Below are positions 8,138-17,923 of a stretch of 64,000 bases of DNA, piece after piece. Each line of letters starts with the position of its first letter. The stretch's first letter is position 1. The stretch is taken from positions 868,001 through 932,000 of the forward strand of contig NZ_FNNV01000001.1 of assembly GCF_900106745.1 (NCBI RefSeq), in the 5' to 3' direction. A program made the translations under genes and the position numbers. This stretch comes from Paenibacillus sp. CF384 (GTDB lineage: Bacteria; Bacillota; Bacilli; Paenibacillales; Paenibacillaceae). The notes beneath the pieces were generated by a model that was not told the origin of the DNA, ran no database searches, and worked only from the letters and a program-made list of their open reading frames with translations.

Positions 8138-10762
8138 TTAAGAGCTAATCTTTCCTGCTTCATATTGATCCATCGTGAGCAGCACTTCACGTGGTTTGCT
8201 GCCTTCGTAAGGTCCTACAATACTACGAGCTTCCATCTGATCAATCAGCCTGGCAGCACGCGTATACCCAATACGCATCCGTCTCTGGAGAAGGGAAACT
8301 GAAGCCTGCTTCGCTTCCAGCACGATTCTTACCGCTTGTTCGTACAGCTCGTCCAGAATCTCTTCATTCTCGGAGACGGTATCATCGATCTCTGGCACCA
8401 AATCCTCTTTGTATTCGGCTTCACCTTGACCGCGTGCATAAGCGACGATCGCTTCTACCTCTTGATCGGAAAGGAAGGCTTGCTGTACGCGAATCGGCTT
8501 GGACAAACCTACGGGCAGGAACAGCATATCCCCGCGTCCGAGCAGCTTCTCCGCGCCGACCCCGTCGAGAATCGTTCGCGAATCGACCTGCGAAGACACG
8601 GCGAACGCGATCCGCGATGGAATGTTCGCCTTGATAAGGCCCGTAATAACGTCAACCGACGGACGCTGCGTAGCGATGATCAAATGAATGCCTGAAGCAC
8701 GTGCCATCTGTGCAAGCCGACAAATCGCATCCTCTACGTCGTTAGCGGCAACCATCATCAAATCAGCAAGCTCATCCACAATAACAACGATAAACGGCAG
8801 AACCGCTGCCGGATTGTCCGCCATCAGCGTATTGTACCCTTCAATATTACGTGCACCTGATTTGGAGAACAGCTCGTACCTCTTCTCCATTTCAACGACG
8901 ATTTTCTTCAGAGCTAACGAAGCCCGCCTTGGATCTGTAACAACCGGGGCAAGCAAATGGGGAATCCCATTGTACATGTTGAGCTCGACCATTTTCGGAT
9001 CGATCATAAGCAGCTTCACTTCATCCGGCCGCGCCTTGTACAGAATGCTTGTAATAATTCCGTTGATACAGACGGATTTACCGGAGCCTGTTGCACCCGC
9101 TACAAGCAAATGCGGCATCTTAGCCAGGTTACCGACAATGGGTTGCCCTGAGATATCCCGACCAAATGCAATCGACATCTTCGAGCTGGCATTTAAGAAT
9201 GACGGTGTCTCCATCACTTCTCGCATCGTGACAACCGATACTTCTGTATTCGGAACTTCGATTCCAATTGCCGATTTGCCCGGAATCGGTGCTTCCATTC
9301 GAATGTCTTTCGCTGCAAGAGCAAGCGCGATATCATCGGTCAGACCGACAATTCGGCTAACCTTAACGCCGGTAGCAGGCTGTACTTCATACCGAGTTAC
9401 TGCCGGTCCTCGCACAACATCAAGCACCTTGGCTCTTACGCCAAAGCTCTCAAGCGTGGCTTCCAGTTTACGTCTGGACTCCAAGGAGTCGGCTGTTTCC
9501 CCTGACTTGCCAAGCCCGCTTGGCTTCTGCAGGAGTGAGAGCGATGGCAATACATAGGGTTTCTCCATCGGTCGATTGATGACATTTATGGTCCCATCCG
9601 GTGAATCAGGATCATCGGGCATCATGGCAGGACTTGTCGGGATAGCTGCAGCTGGCAGCTCTTCCTCGAAATCATCCGCCTCAGGCAAGTCATCCTCTAC
9701 TTCAGCCGGATTGTCAATCGGATGGAAATCAGTCAGAACCTCGGTATTATCCTTGTCATCATCGTAAGGAAGCTCCCAAGACGATTCTTCCGTTGATTTC
9801 GCGGTTCGATCTTCAATCTGCTCCAGTACATTCGCCTGCCAGCCAAGCTCGTCCGCATCTTCATCGTCCTGCCAAGGCATCCGTCCCCCTTGACCTTTGA
9901 CAGCTGTGACTTGTCCGTCATCCATCTGCCATTCCGAATCATGAGCATCCTCATTGGCCTTCGGTACCTCATTAAACCAAGAGAAAATGGGAAATCTGCT
10001 TTTCTTCGCACGCTGGTTATGCACCGGCGCATAATTCTCGTCATCATCGTCATCCAGGTCATCCAAGGTAACGACATTGCCTTTAACCGGACCTGATTTC
10101 GCACCGGCAGTTGCCAACGATTGCCTCTTCGAGAACAACTTCATCCGCAGCAGAGACCAGAAACGACCGCCTCTGATACGGCCTGCACGCAGCAAATCCA
10201 CGTAGGATTTGTTGGTCATGAGCATAATTGAAATCGCAAACATCACGATCATCACGAACTTCGCGCCAAAGTAACCAAATAGCCAATAAAGCAACGTATA
10301 TTGAATGGCTCCCGCATACCCGCCGCTTACCGTTTGAACGACACCTTCCGCCTGAGCCTGTTGTGCAGAGGTCATTAACGTCCCTCGGATATCGCTTCCA
10401 AGTTGAGTGAGTATGTAAGAAGCAGACAGCCCGCCGGTTGGCTCTGTTTTCAGATCCATAACCGCTACCGAGCTCCATAAGGTACAAGCAAGCACTGCGA
10501 GCAGAAAGCCCGTCTTGCGGGAGGACCAGCCTGTAGGCCAGGCGCGTTTCATCATGACGATCAGCCCGACATAGATGCCGACAAGGGGGAGTACGAAATA
10601 AAACTTACCCAGCAATAATCCGAATAATTTGGACAAGGAACGGCCAACCGTCGCTTCACCCGACAGTGCGATCACGGACACGGTTATGAGTAAAATGCCA
10701 TATACTTCATATTTAAGGCTCGTCCCAATTGAGCTCTTGCGCTTCTTCTTTTTCTTCGCCAA
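8138..10762 (-). CDS. spoIIIE: SpoIIIE/FtsK DNA translocase
   Basis: Septum-located ATP-driven DNA pump that moves the chromosome into the forespore, 874 aa. Four hydrophobic segments lie in the first ~200 residues. An acidic Asp/Glu-rich linker follows at about 230-400, then the motor domain with Walker [14 protein letters not shown] and Walker [15 protein letters not shown]. The C-terminal gamma domain ([20 protein letters not shown]) recognises orienting DNA sequences. I choose the TTG at 10762 ([11 protein letters not shown]) because AGAGGTG lies 6 nt before it; a GTG nine bases upstream overlaps that site. The length suits SpoIIIE, although a second FtsK elsewhere in the genome could share the name. 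Confidence 0.93.
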   Translation of the reverse strand: MAKKKKKRKSSIGTSLKYEVYGILLITVSVIALSGEATVGRSLSKLFGLLLGKFYFVLPLVGIYVGLIVMMKRAWPTGWSSRKTGFLLAVLACTLWSSVAVMDLKTEPTGGLSASYILTQLGSDIRGTLMTSAQQAQAEGVVQTVSGGYAGAIQYTLLYWLFGYFGAKFVMIVMFAISIMLMTNKSYVDLLRAGRIRGGRFWSLLRMKLFSKRQSLATAGAKSGPVKGNVVTLDDLDDDDDENYAPVHNQRAKKSRFPIFSWFNEVPKANEDAHDSEWQMDDGQVTAVKGQGGRMPWQDDEDADELGWQANVLEQIEDRTAKSTEESSWELPYDDDKDNTEVLTDFHPIDNPAEVEDDLPEADDFEEELPAAAIPTSPAMMPDDPDSPDGTINVINRPMEKPYVLPSLSLLQKPSGLGKSGETADSLESRRKLEATLESFGVRAKVLDVVRGPAVTRYEVQPATGVKVSRIVGLTDDIALALAAKDIRMEAPIPGKSAIGIEVPNTEVSVVTMREVMETPSFLNASSKMSIAFGRDISGQPIVGNLAKMPHLLVAGATGSGKSVCINGIITSILYKARPDEVKLLMIDPKMVELNMYNGIPHLLAPVVTDPRRASLALKKIVVEMEKRYELFSKSGARNIEGYNTLMADNPAAVLPFIVVIVDELADLMMVAANDVEDAICRLAQMARASGIHLIIATQRPSVDVITGLIKANIPSRIAFAVSSQVDSRTILDGVGAEKLLGRGDMLFLPVGLSKPIRVQQAFLSDQEVEAIVAYARGQGEAEYKEDLVPEIDDTVSENEEILDELYEQAVRIVLEAKQASVSLLQRRMRIGYTRAARLIDQMEARSIVGPYEGSKPREVLLTMDQYEAGKISS

Positions 10763-10838
10763 AATGGTCACCTCTGGTAGTCATTATACCATAGGAGACC
10801 ATAGGTTGTGCTACTATTATCCAGCAAGGACGGGCTTT

Positions 10839-11063
10839 CTACGAGGATGGATGTCCGAATGGAATCAACGTTCCCGGTGAAAGCTCCGGACGCAAATATG
10901 CATCTAACGGCCCGTCAAGCAAACGCACGATACGGCCGACACCCGGCGTAACCGATTCGATTTGCAGCTGTACGTCCCCTATTCTGATGGACACATAAGG
11001 ACCCGGCTGATGGTTGATTCCGTCATAGACAAGCTCAAGAGGCATGGTTGAATATATCGTCAT
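10839..11063 (-). CDS. ylzJ: YlzJ-like small protein
   Basis: Conserved 74-aa protein matching the YlzJ family by position and pattern ([15 protein letters not shown] at the start, [15 protein letters not shown] in the middle). It always lies next to tepA in Bacillales; its function is unknown. The ATG overlaps the tepA stop codon (ATGA), so translation is coupled. No membrane segment or known motif is visible. It ends 76 bp before spoIIIE. Confidence 0.82.
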   Translation of the reverse strand: MTIYSTMPLELVYDGINHQPGPYVSIRIGDVQLQIESVTPGVGRIVRLLDGPLDAYLRPELSPGTLIPFGHPSS

Positions 11064-11818
11064 TGTGTCAGACCTCCTGCCCCGGCAACTGCTCCTTGCT
11101 TGCGCTGATCGATCAGTATATTCAAATCACGCAGTGCTTGTCCAATGCCCCCAACCGCATCGATTAAACCATGCTTCACCGCATCCGGCCCAATAACCGT
11201 CGTCCCGATATCCCGGGTCAATTCGCCTGTCTTGAACATCAATTCTTTGAACTTCGCTTCCGTAATATTGGAGTGGGAAGTGACGAACCGAACGACCCGC
11301 TCTTGCATTTTGTCCAAATATTCGAAGGTTTGCGGAACCCCGATGACGAGTCCATTTAATCGAATCGGATGTATGGTCATCGTTGCGGATTCCGCGATAA
11401 ACGATTTATTGCCGGCTACCGCTATTGGCACCCCGATCGAATGACCTCCGCCGAGCACCAGTGTTACCGTAGGTTTCGTTAGCGAAGAGATCATTTCAGC
11501 AATGGCTAACCCTGCTTCCACATCCCCGCCGACCGTATTGAGCACGATCATGATTCCTTCGATTTTAGCATTTTGTTCAGCTGCGACAAGCTGCGGGATT
11601 AGATGCTCATACTTGGTTGTCTTGTTCTGTGGGGGCAATACGAGATGTCCCTCTACCTGCCCGATAATCGTCATGCAAAATATATTGGACTCCGCTTGCG
11701 GTGTCGCCGTCTGACCAAGCTGCTGAATCGTTTCCACAACCGGATTGGTGCTCGTTTTTCGATCCGGTGCCGGCGGCTCCGGCTGCTCCGATTTAAACAC
11801 TAGTTCATCCTCAAACAT
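11060..11818 (-). CDS. tepA: ClpP-class translocation-enhancing protein TepA (YmfB)
   Basis: ClpP/crotonase-fold serine peptidase-like protein, 252 aa, orthologous by position to B. subtilis TepA, which was reported to aid secretion of preproteins. The fold is visible from about residue 50: [20 protein letters not shown], then [17 protein letters not shown] with the probable nucleophile Ser in GHSIG, then [13 protein letters not shown] supplying a His. The N-terminal ~45 residues are a disordered extension. ATG at 11818 chosen: GAGGAGG lies 9 nt upstream, and an earlier TTG overlaps that site. Coupled to ylzJ. Whether it is an active protease or a signal-peptide peptidase-like enzyme is unresolved. 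Confidence 0.85.
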   Translation of the reverse strand: MFEDELVFKSEQPEPPAPDRKTSTNPVVETIQQLGQTATPQAESNIFCMTIIGQVEGHLVLPPQNKTTKYEHLIPQLVAAEQNAKIEGIMIVLNTVGGDVEAGLAIAEMISSLTKPTVTLVLGGGHSIGVPIAVAGNKSFIAESATMTIHPIRLNGLVIGVPQTFEYLDKMQERVVRFVTSHSNITEAKFKELMFKTGELTRDIGTTVIGPDAVKHGLIDAVGGIGQALRDLNILIDQRKQGAVAGAGGLTQ

Positions 11819-11909
11819 ATGCCTTGTCCTCCTCAACGTTCCACCTAGACTGCCTATGGTCGGCTCTGCATAGTATGGAATCTGCCTGTAGAATTATGCA
11901 ATTCCGGGC

Positions 11910-11960
11910 AAAAAGAAGCGGCCTCCGAACTTGAGCATGATGCTCTTCGGAGACCGCTTC
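11910..11960 (-). terminator. Terminator after rnjB
   Basis: A 15-nt arm at 11946-11960 pairs with 11915-11929 (GAAGCGG...CCTCCGAA type, one mismatch), followed on the minus strand by a TTTTT run at about 11910-11914. It begins 17 bp after the rnjB stop. Confidence 0.85.
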
Positions 11961-11976
11961 CTATTGGTGGGACAAT

Positions 11977-13656
11977 TTATACTTCCATGATGATTGGCAA
12001 AATCATTGGGCGACGGCGCGTTTGCTCATACAAGAAACGTCCGAGTGCATCTTTCACGTTTGTTTTGAGCGATGCCCACTCATTGACTTTATCGTTCATC
12101 AGCTTATGCAAGGTTGAAGTTACGATGCGGTTCGCTTCCTCGAGCAGACCTTCGGACTCGCGCACGTAAACAAAGCCGCGGGAGATGATGTCCGGACCGG
12201 ACAAAATCGCACCATCTTGCTTGCTCAACGTGACTACGACAACCAGAATGCCGTCTTGGGACAGAAGCTTACGATCGCGAAGTACGATATTACCTACATC
12301 GCCTACGCCAAGTCCATCAATCAGAACGTTGCCGGCTGGCACTTTGCTGCCTTTACGGGCAACTCCTCCTGTGAACTCTACCGTATCGCCATTGTCGATA
12401 ACGAAGATATTCTCGCGCTCGATTCCGACGGATTCGCCAAGCAATGCGTGCTGGCGAAGCATACGGTATTCACCGTGAATCGGAATGAAATACTTCGGTT
12501 TGATGAGATTAAGCATCAGTTTCAATTCTTCTTGGCTGCCGTGACCCGAAACGTGAACGCCGGAAACAGATCCAGCTCCGTAGATAACGTTAGCTCCAAG
12601 ACGGAACAGCTCGTCTACAGTACGGCCAACATAACGCTCGTTACCCGGAATTGGAGTTGCAGCAATAATAACGGTATCGCCAGGCATAATATCAACCTTA
12701 CGGTGTGTGGAACGCGCCATGCGCGTAAGAGCGGACATTGGCTCGCCTTGGCTGCCAGTCGATAGGACTGCAACGCGGTCAGCTGCCATTTTGTTGATTT
12801 CTTCAGGCTCAATGATCGTGCCTTCCGGAATGTTCAAGTAGCCCAGCTCTGAAGCAATCGACACGACATTGACCATGCTGCGGCCAACAACGGCGATTTT
12901 GCGCTTCGTTGCGATTGCTGCGTTCACCACTTGTTGAATACGGTGAACGTTGGATGCAAATGTAGCGACTACTACGCGTTGTGTAGCTTTACGGAAAATA
13001 TCTTCAAGTTCCACACCGATTTTGCTCTCCGATGGTGTGAAGCCTGCACGTTCTGCATTCGTGCTATCCGAAAGCAATGCCAGAACACCGCGTTCTCCGA
13101 TTCCCGCCATACGCTGCAAGTCAGCGTATTGATTATTTACGGGAGTATGGTCGAATTTAAAGTCGCCCGTATGCACGACTGTTCCTTCCGGAGTATCCAA
13201 GCATACGCCAACAGAATCCGGAATACTGTGGTTCGTTCTGAAGAACGACGCTTTCATGGATCCCAATTGAACTTCCGAATCTGCATTGATCAGGATGCGT
13301 TTGGTCTCGCCAAGCAAGCCCGCTTCCTTCAATTTGCCTTCGATCAAGCCCAGTGTTAACTTCGTACCGTAAATCGGCACATTCAGGTGCTTCAATACAT
13401 ACGGCAAGCCGCCAATGTGATCCTCATGACCATGCGTAATCAGAATCCCTCTAACTTTATCGCGATTCTCCGTTAAATACGTAATGTCTGGAATTACAAT
13501 ATCAATTCCGAGCATATCTTCTTCCGGGAATTTAAGACCTGCATCTACGACTACGATATCATTACCATATTGAATGACATACATGTTCTTCCCGATTTCA
13601 CCGACGCCGCCTAGTGCGAAAATAAGCAGCTTATCCTGGATGTTTTTCTTAGACAA
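11977..13656 (-). CDS. rnjB: Ribonuclease J (RnjB type)
   Basis: Metallo-beta-lactamase/beta-CASP ribonuclease with endo- and 5'-exonuclease activity in mRNA decay and rRNA maturation, 559 aa. The zinc motif ITHGHEDHIGG is near residues 73-83, further His in FRTNHSIPDSVG and HTGDFKFDH, and beta-CASP motifs run through VVVATFASNVHRIQQ and VSGHGSQEELKL. The C-terminal domain ends RRPMILPIIMEV. The position next to tepA and dapA matches B. subtilis rnjB (ymfA). If the genome has only one RNase J, the name rnjA would fit equally. GGAGGTACGGATACAC precedes the ATG. A long structured leader lies upstream. Confidence 0.93.
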   Translation of the reverse strand: MSKKNIQDKLLIFALGGVGEIGKNMYVIQYGNDIVVVDAGLKFPEEDMLGIDIVIPDITYLTENRDKVRGILITHGHEDHIGGLPYVLKHLNVPIYGTKLTLGLIEGKLKEAGLLGETKRILINADSEVQLGSMKASFFRTNHSIPDSVGVCLDTPEGTVVHTGDFKFDHTPVNNQYADLQRMAGIGERGVLALLSDSTNAERAGFTPSESKIGVELEDIFRKATQRVVVATFASNVHRIQQVVNAAIATKRKIAVVGRSMVNVVSIASELGYLNIPEGTIIEPEEINKMAADRVAVLSTGSQGEPMSALTRMARSTHRKVDIMPGDTVIIAATPIPGNERYVGRTVDELFRLGANVIYGAGSVSGVHVSGHGSQEELKLMLNLIKPKYFIPIHGEYRMLRQHALLGESVGIERENIFVIDNGDTVEFTGGVARKGSKVPAGNVLIDGLGVGDVGNIVLRDRKLLSQDGILVVVVTLSKQDGAILSGPDIISRGFVYVRESEGLLEEANRIVTSTLHKLMNDKVNEWASLKTNVKDALGRFLYEQTRRRPMILPIIMEV

Positions 13657-14034
13657 GTGTATCCGTACCTCCTAATAGTTTTACGAAACAAACCAGACCT
13701 CATCACTGCCGTTAGGGCAGAAACCGAAGCTAATCTGATCGAACTTATATAATAGTTGTCCAAATTGTATGGCTGGACGTTCCTCCCGCAGGAACGCGCT
13801 TCATACAAGTAATAACTAGTGCTGTTCAACGCCACCCTAGGCGTTACACATTTTCAATATTTTGCCGCACACCGTCACTTGCTTTCATTATACATGATTG
13901 AAAATACGAAAAACAAGTAAAGGAGAAAATGTCCCATCAAGAATGACCTTCTCTATGTACAAACAAAAAACCGATGCAAGCGCACCGGTTTGTGGCGACT
14001 GCGGAATGAAGTACCACGAGCAGTGAATAACGTA
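13657..14034 (-). other. Intergenic leader of rnjB with three hairpins
   Basis: This 378-bp stretch holds no convincing gene. Besides the dapA terminator at its far end, it contains three hairpins in the presumed rnjB 5' leader: AACGCC/GGCGTT (13828-13833 with 13840-13845), CGTTCCT/AGGAACG (13778-13784 with 13790-13796) and CTGCC/GGCAG (about 13706-13721). I could not identify a clear sigma-A promoter. Confidence 0.5.
13963..13991 (-). terminator. Terminator after dapA
   Basis: Minus-strand AAACCG (13986-13991) pairs with CGGTTT (13968-13973), with an inner 3-bp helix and a short loop. The stem runs straight into a T-run. It lies about 45 bp past the dapA stop and separates dapA from rnjB. 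Confidence 0.75.
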
Positions 14035-14898
14035 TTAGTTCAAAATACCCCGGAGCGCAGCTAACTCTGACTCGTTCGCGTCCACCAGTGGCAAACGAAC
14101 GCCTCCAACAGGCAAACCTTTCAGGTTCAGCGCCGCTTTCACAAGGACAGGGTTCGGAAGATCAAACAGTCCTCTGAAAATAGGCAGCGAAGCGGCATGC
14201 ACCTTATAGGCTTGTGCAACATCGCCCTTCAAATAAGACTCGATGATTTCACGAATCTGCTTGCCGATAATATGGCTGGCCACGCTGACAATACCATGAG
14301 CCCCAACAGCAACCGCAGGCAGAGCACTGCTGTCATCACCGCTGTAAACGCGGAAACCTGCAGGCGCTTGCGAAGCAATTAAGGTCACTTGGTCCAGGGA
14401 AGCACACTCTTTCGTAGCCACGATATTCGGAATTTGCGCAAGACGAAGCGTAGTCTCCGCAGACATGCTGACAATCGTACGACCAGGTACGTTATACACC
14501 ATGATCGGCAGTTTAGTACCTTCAGCGATCACTTTGAAATGCTGGAAAATGCCTTCTTGCGTCGGCTTGTTGTAGTAAGGCACAACCAATAATGCCCCAT
14601 CTACCCCGCATTTCTCTGCCACTTGAGTCAAGTGGATCGAATGAGCCGTTTCATTGCTTCCGGAGCCTGCAATAATTTTGCAGCGTCCGCGAGCGTGCTC
14701 TACAGCATAAGTAAACAAAGCGATCTTCTCGTCATCGGTTAGCGTCGGAGATTCTCCGGTCGTCCCGGAAACCACGAGGCTGTCGCTTTGCTGATCCTCG
14801 ATCAAGTAGTCCATTAACCGCCCTGTCGCTTCCCAGTCAATCGATCCGTCCGCATGGAACGGGGTAACCATTGCCGTAATTATTCTTCCGAAATCCAT
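14035..14898 (-). CDS. dapA: 4-hydroxy-tetrahydrodipicolinate synthase DapA
   Basis: Condenses aspartate semialdehyde with pyruvate, the branch point to diaminopimelate, lysine and dipicolinate. A TIM-barrel aldolase of 287 aa, the usual length. The Schiff-base lysine is K163 in IVATKECAS, the catalytic tyrosine Y135 in VYNVPGRT, and the substrate-binding loop GTTGESPTL lies near 45-53. GGGAGGAAT precedes the ATG. It is the last gene of the dpaAB-asd-dapG-dapA cluster and ends in a terminator. No lysine riboswitch is visible in its 41-bp upstream gap, so control is probably at the operon promoter and by enzyme feedback. Confidence 0.95.
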   Translation of the reverse strand: MDFGRIITAMVTPFHADGSIDWEATGRLMDYLIEDQQSDSLVVSGTTGESPTLTDDEKIALFTYAVEHARGRCKIIAGSGSNETAHSIHLTQVAEKCGVDGALLVVPYYNKPTQEGIFQHFKVIAEGTKLPIMVYNVPGRTIVSMSAETTLRLAQIPNIVATKECASLDQVTLIASQAPAGFRVYSGDDSSALPAVAVGAHGIVSVASHIIGKQIREIIESYLKGDVAQAYKVHAASLPIFRGLFDLPNPVLVKAALNLKGLPVGGVRLPLVDANESELAALRGILN

Positions 14899-14939
14899 GT
14901 ATGATTCCTCCCAAGGTGAATAAGGACTACTTACGATTG

Positions 14940-16157
14940 CTATTCATGTAATGAGAATTTAGAATGCAGCGCCTGCAGTGCGCCGGCCATATAATTTTCA
15001 CTGACCAGCACCCAGATTGTAGTGTTGGAATCTGCGGATTGCAAGATCGGAATGCCTTGCTCCGTCAGCGCTTCCACAATACGTGCCATGATGCCGGGAA
15101 CACCGTTCATTCCGCCGCCTATGACGGAGATTTTGGCACATCCGCTTACTGCTCGCGGTGCATAACCGATATCATGCAGAACCGAAACGGCTTTATCTGC
15201 ATCATGATCAAATACGGTATATACCGCACCACCGGGATTTACGTTAATAAAATCAACACTGATTTGATGCCTAGCCATCGCTTGAAACACTTGCAATTGC
15301 ACATCGGTGTGACCATCCTGCGCCTGTACCGTAATTTGAGTAACGCCGCTGACATGCGCCACACCAGTGACATGACGATCGCGCACTGCAGAAGCTTTGG
15401 CAGCAGCATCGAAGGTGTCTGTCACAAGCGTACCTTCCTCTTGCGAGAAAGTTGATCGTACGCGAAGAGGAATGCGCGCTTGCTGTGCAATCTCTACTGC
15501 TCGCGGATGAATGACTTTCGCGCCTTGCCTAGCCATATTGCCGATCTCAGCATAACTGATTACGGATAACGGCCGAGCATCCTTCACGATCCTGGGATCT
15601 GCGGTTAGAATGCCGTTGACATCTGTATAAATATCGACTCGCTCTGCGCGGAGTGCAGCCCCTAAGGCAGTTGCTGAAGTATCGCTGCCACCTCTGCCGA
15701 GCGTCGTAATATCCCCTGCTTCGGTTACGCCTTGAAATCCGGTAACGATTACAACTTGGCCATCCTCAAGCGCTTTATGAATGGCTTCCGACCGAATTTC
15801 AATAATACGGGCACGCCCATATTGATTATCGGTTATAATGCCTGCGCCTCCGCCAGTCAACGCGATTGCTGCGATCCCTGAGGCACGCAGCAGGCTGCAC
15901 AATAAAGCAGCGGAGATGATCTCTCCGCAACCTTGCAGCATATCGCGTTCTTTGGCAGGTAATGAATCACCATGATTGCGAATAAGCGAGAGAAGCGTGT
16001 CCGTTGCATAGGGATCACCTTTTCTCCCCATTGCTGAGACGACAACGACCAGCCCATACTGTCGTTGCCGTTCCCGATCAATATGTCCGATTACTAATTG
16101 TCTTGCTTCGTCCGAGGACAATGAAGTCCCACCGAACTTCTGAACGAGGATGCGCAT
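14940..16157 (-). CDS. dapG: Aspartate kinase I (DapG type)
   Basis: Phosphorylates aspartate, the first step to diaminopimelate, lysine, threonine and methionine. At 405 aa it has the amino acid kinase domain first (VQKFGGTSLSS at the N terminus; VVVVSAMGRKGDP; FQGVTEAGDITTLGRGGSDT for substrate and ATP binding). Two ACT domains follow from about 265 (GVTQITVQ and AKISVIGGGMNGVPGIMARI). The diaminopimelate-sensitive isozyme is the expected type because the gene is linked to asd and dapA as in B. subtilis; allosteric specificity itself cannot be read. ATG with GGAGG 7 nt upstream. Confidence 0.92.
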   Translation of the reverse strand: MRILVQKFGGTSLSSDEARQLVIGHIDRERQRQYGLVVVVSAMGRKGDPYATDTLLSLIRNHGDSLPAKERDMLQGCGEIISAALLCSLLRASGIAAIALTGGGAGIITDNQYGRARIIEIRSEAIHKALEDGQVVIVTGFQGVTEAGDITTLGRGGSDTSATALGAALRAERVDIYTDVNGILTADPRIVKDARPLSVISYAEIGNMARQGAKVIHPRAVEIAQQARIPLRVRSTFSQEEGTLVTDTFDAAAKASAVRDRHVTGVAHVSGVTQITVQAQDGHTDVQLQVFQAMARHQISVDFINVNPGGAVYTVFDHDADKAVSVLHDIGYAPRAVSGCAKISVIGGGMNGVPGIMARIVEALTEQGIPILQSADSNTTIWVLVSENYMAGALQALHSKFSLHE

Positions 16158-16237
16158 TCACAAGCCTCCGTATCCGAACGAGAACAACGTCGTCGAATCG
16201 TTAGCTTCCTGAACAACCTGCTTCACTTGTATAACGT

Positions 16238-17278
16238 CTATTCTTTCTCAATTGCGATGTATTCTGCGATTTGCACAGCATTCCATGCTGCACCTTTGAG
16301 CAGATTATCGGAAACAATCCATAGATTCAAACCGAGTGCATGGCCTAGATCACGGCGGAGTCGTCCCACGAACACTTCAGGTTTGCCAGCCGCTTCAGTA
16401 GCAAGCGGATAACGTTGACCTGCAGGATCGTCGACAAGCTCGACACCCGGAGCATCGGCAATGAGCGTCCTGACGTCTTCCAGTTCATAATTTTGTTTGA
16501 GCTCTACGTATACGGATTCCGAGTGACCATAAACGACAGGAATACGAACACATGTCGCTGTTACGTCAATGGACTCATCATCCAAGATTTTCTTTGTTTC
16601 GCGAACCATCTTCATTTCTTCAAGCGTATACCCGTTGTCTTGAAACTTATCAATTTGCGGAATCGCGTTAAATGCAATCTGATGCTTCACTGGTAACGAT
16701 CCAACCGGCAGGATATCCGGTATCAGTTCATTGCCATCCAGAACCTCGCGAGTTTGACGCAGCATCTCGTCGATTGCACGGCTGCCCGCGCCGGAAACGG
16801 CTTGATAGGTGGAAACGATAATACGTGAAATACCATAACGGTCTTGCAGTGGCTTCAACGCTGCAACCAGCTGAATCGTCGAGCAATTCGGGTTCGCAAT
16901 GATTCCTTTGTGATCGTTTACCTTATCAATATTCACCTCAGGTACGACTAGCGGCGTATCCGGGTCCATCCGATAAGCGTTCGTATTATCGATACAAACA
17001 GCGCCATGCTCGACAGCGTGGGGGGCAAGTGCTTTAGTCACATCGCCGCCCGCACTGAACAAGGCGATTTCAATGCCTTTAAAACTATCCGGTGAAGCTT
17101 CCTCCACCGTAATTTCTTTTCCCTTGAATATGATCTTCGAACCTGCTGAACGTGCGGAAGACAGCAATTTCAGCTCAGCAATCGGAAAATCCCTTTTCTC
17201 GAGCAAACCAATGATTTGTTCTCCTACTGCGCCTGTCGCACCAACTACTGCGACGTTAAACAACTTCTGATTCGACAT
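16238..17278 (-). CDS. asd: Aspartate-semialdehyde dehydrogenase Asd
   Basis: Reduces aspartyl phosphate to aspartate semialdehyde with NADPH. 346 aa, the usual length. The nucleotide-binding loop VVGATGAVGEQIIGLL lies at residues 11-26. The catalytic Cys is C132 in ANPNCSTIQ, with the active-site His region in CVRIPVVYGHSESVY. ATG at 17278 chosen (GGAG 9 nt upstream); a TTG 15 bp earlier overlaps the ribosome binding site. Placed between dpaB and dapG, so the cluster covers aspartate to dihydrodipicolinate and on to dipicolinate. Confidence 0.95.
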   Translation of the reverse strand: MSNQKLFNVAVVGATGAVGEQIIGLLEKRDFPIAELKLLSSARSAGSKIIFKGKEITVEEASPDSFKGIEIALFSAGGDVTKALAPHAVEHGAVCIDNTNAYRMDPDTPLVVPEVNIDKVNDHKGIIANPNCSTIQLVAALKPLQDRYGISRIIVSTYQAVSGAGSRAIDEMLRQTREVLDGNELIPDILPVGSLPVKHQIAFNAIPQIDKFQDNGYTLEEMKMVRETKKILDDESIDVTATCVRIPVVYGHSESVYVELKQNYELEDVRTLIADAPGVELVDDPAGQRYPLATEAAGKPEVFVGRLRRDLGHALGLNLWIVSDNLLKGAAWNAVQIAEYIAIEKE

Positions 17279-17335
17279 CAAGGATCGCTCCAATTACATC
17301 TGAATTCGTAAAATTGAGACTTTTCTACTTACAAA

Positions 17336-17923
17336 TTAAGATCGTTCGATCAATAAAGGCTGCAGCTGTTTACCTAGTAGAGCGGCTTCACAAGCCTCAG
17401 GTACCAGCTCCATTTTGGCGACAAGCGAGTTGGGCTTCTGGATCGGATTATCCTGTCCGAAAGGTACGAAATAAACGTTTTTACATACTAAAAGTTTTGC
17501 AATGTTAGCGGCGTTTAAGCCGAGACCGTCATTCGTCGAGATGGCGAGAACAAGCGGGCGTTGATTGCGCATCTGCGCTTTCGCAGCCATGAGTACAGGA
17601 CTATCCGTCATCGCGTTGGCGAGTTTACTTGTCGTATTGCCCGTGCAAGGTGCAATAACAAGAACGTCGAGCAGTTTAGACGGCCCCAGGGGCTCAGCAT
17701 CAACGATTGTCGAAATAATTTCATTGCCAGTGATGGACTTCAGCTGTCGCTGCCACTCTGCCGCAGTTCCAAATCGCGTATCCGTAGTAATCAGTGTTTG
17801 CGTCACAATCGGAACTACATTCGCTCCCTCGTCAACAAACCGCTGAATGACCGGCATGACCTCTGCAAACGTACAGTGAGAACCGGAGAGCGCATAGCCC
17901 ACCGTTTTGCCTTGCCATTTCAT
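17336..17923 (-). CDS. dpaB: Dipicolinate synthase subunit B (SpoVFB)
   Basis: Flavoprotein-family subunit of dipicolinate synthase, which oxidises dihydrodipicolinate to the spore-core chelator dipicolinic acid in the mother cell. 195 aa. The N terminus KTVGYALSGSHCTFAEVMP matches the flavodoxin-like fold; VIAPCTGNTTSKLANAMTDS is the family signature, and SLVAKMELVPEACEAALLG closes the protein. Its ATG overlaps the dpaA stop (ATGA), so the two subunits are translationally coupled. asd follows. Confidence 0.95.
   Translation of the reverse strand: MKWQGKTVGYALSGSHCTFAEVMPVIQRFVDEGANVVPIVTQTLITTDTRFGTAAEWQRQLKSITGNEIISTIVDAEPLGPSKLLDVLVIAPCTGNTTSKLANAMTDSPVLMAAKAQMRNQRPLVLAISTNDGLGLNAANIAKLLVCKNVYFVPFGQDNPIQKPNSLVAKMELVPEACEAALLGKQLQPLLIERS

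Noticed and set aside
13611-13835. 74-codon frame in the rnjB leader
   Set aside because: Overlaps the rnjB start and hairpins, has no ribosome binding site and no similarity to a known family.
14899-14939. Lysine riboswitch in front of dapA or dapG
   Set aside because: The gaps before dapA (41 bp) and dapG (80 bp) are too short for a lysine riboswitch.
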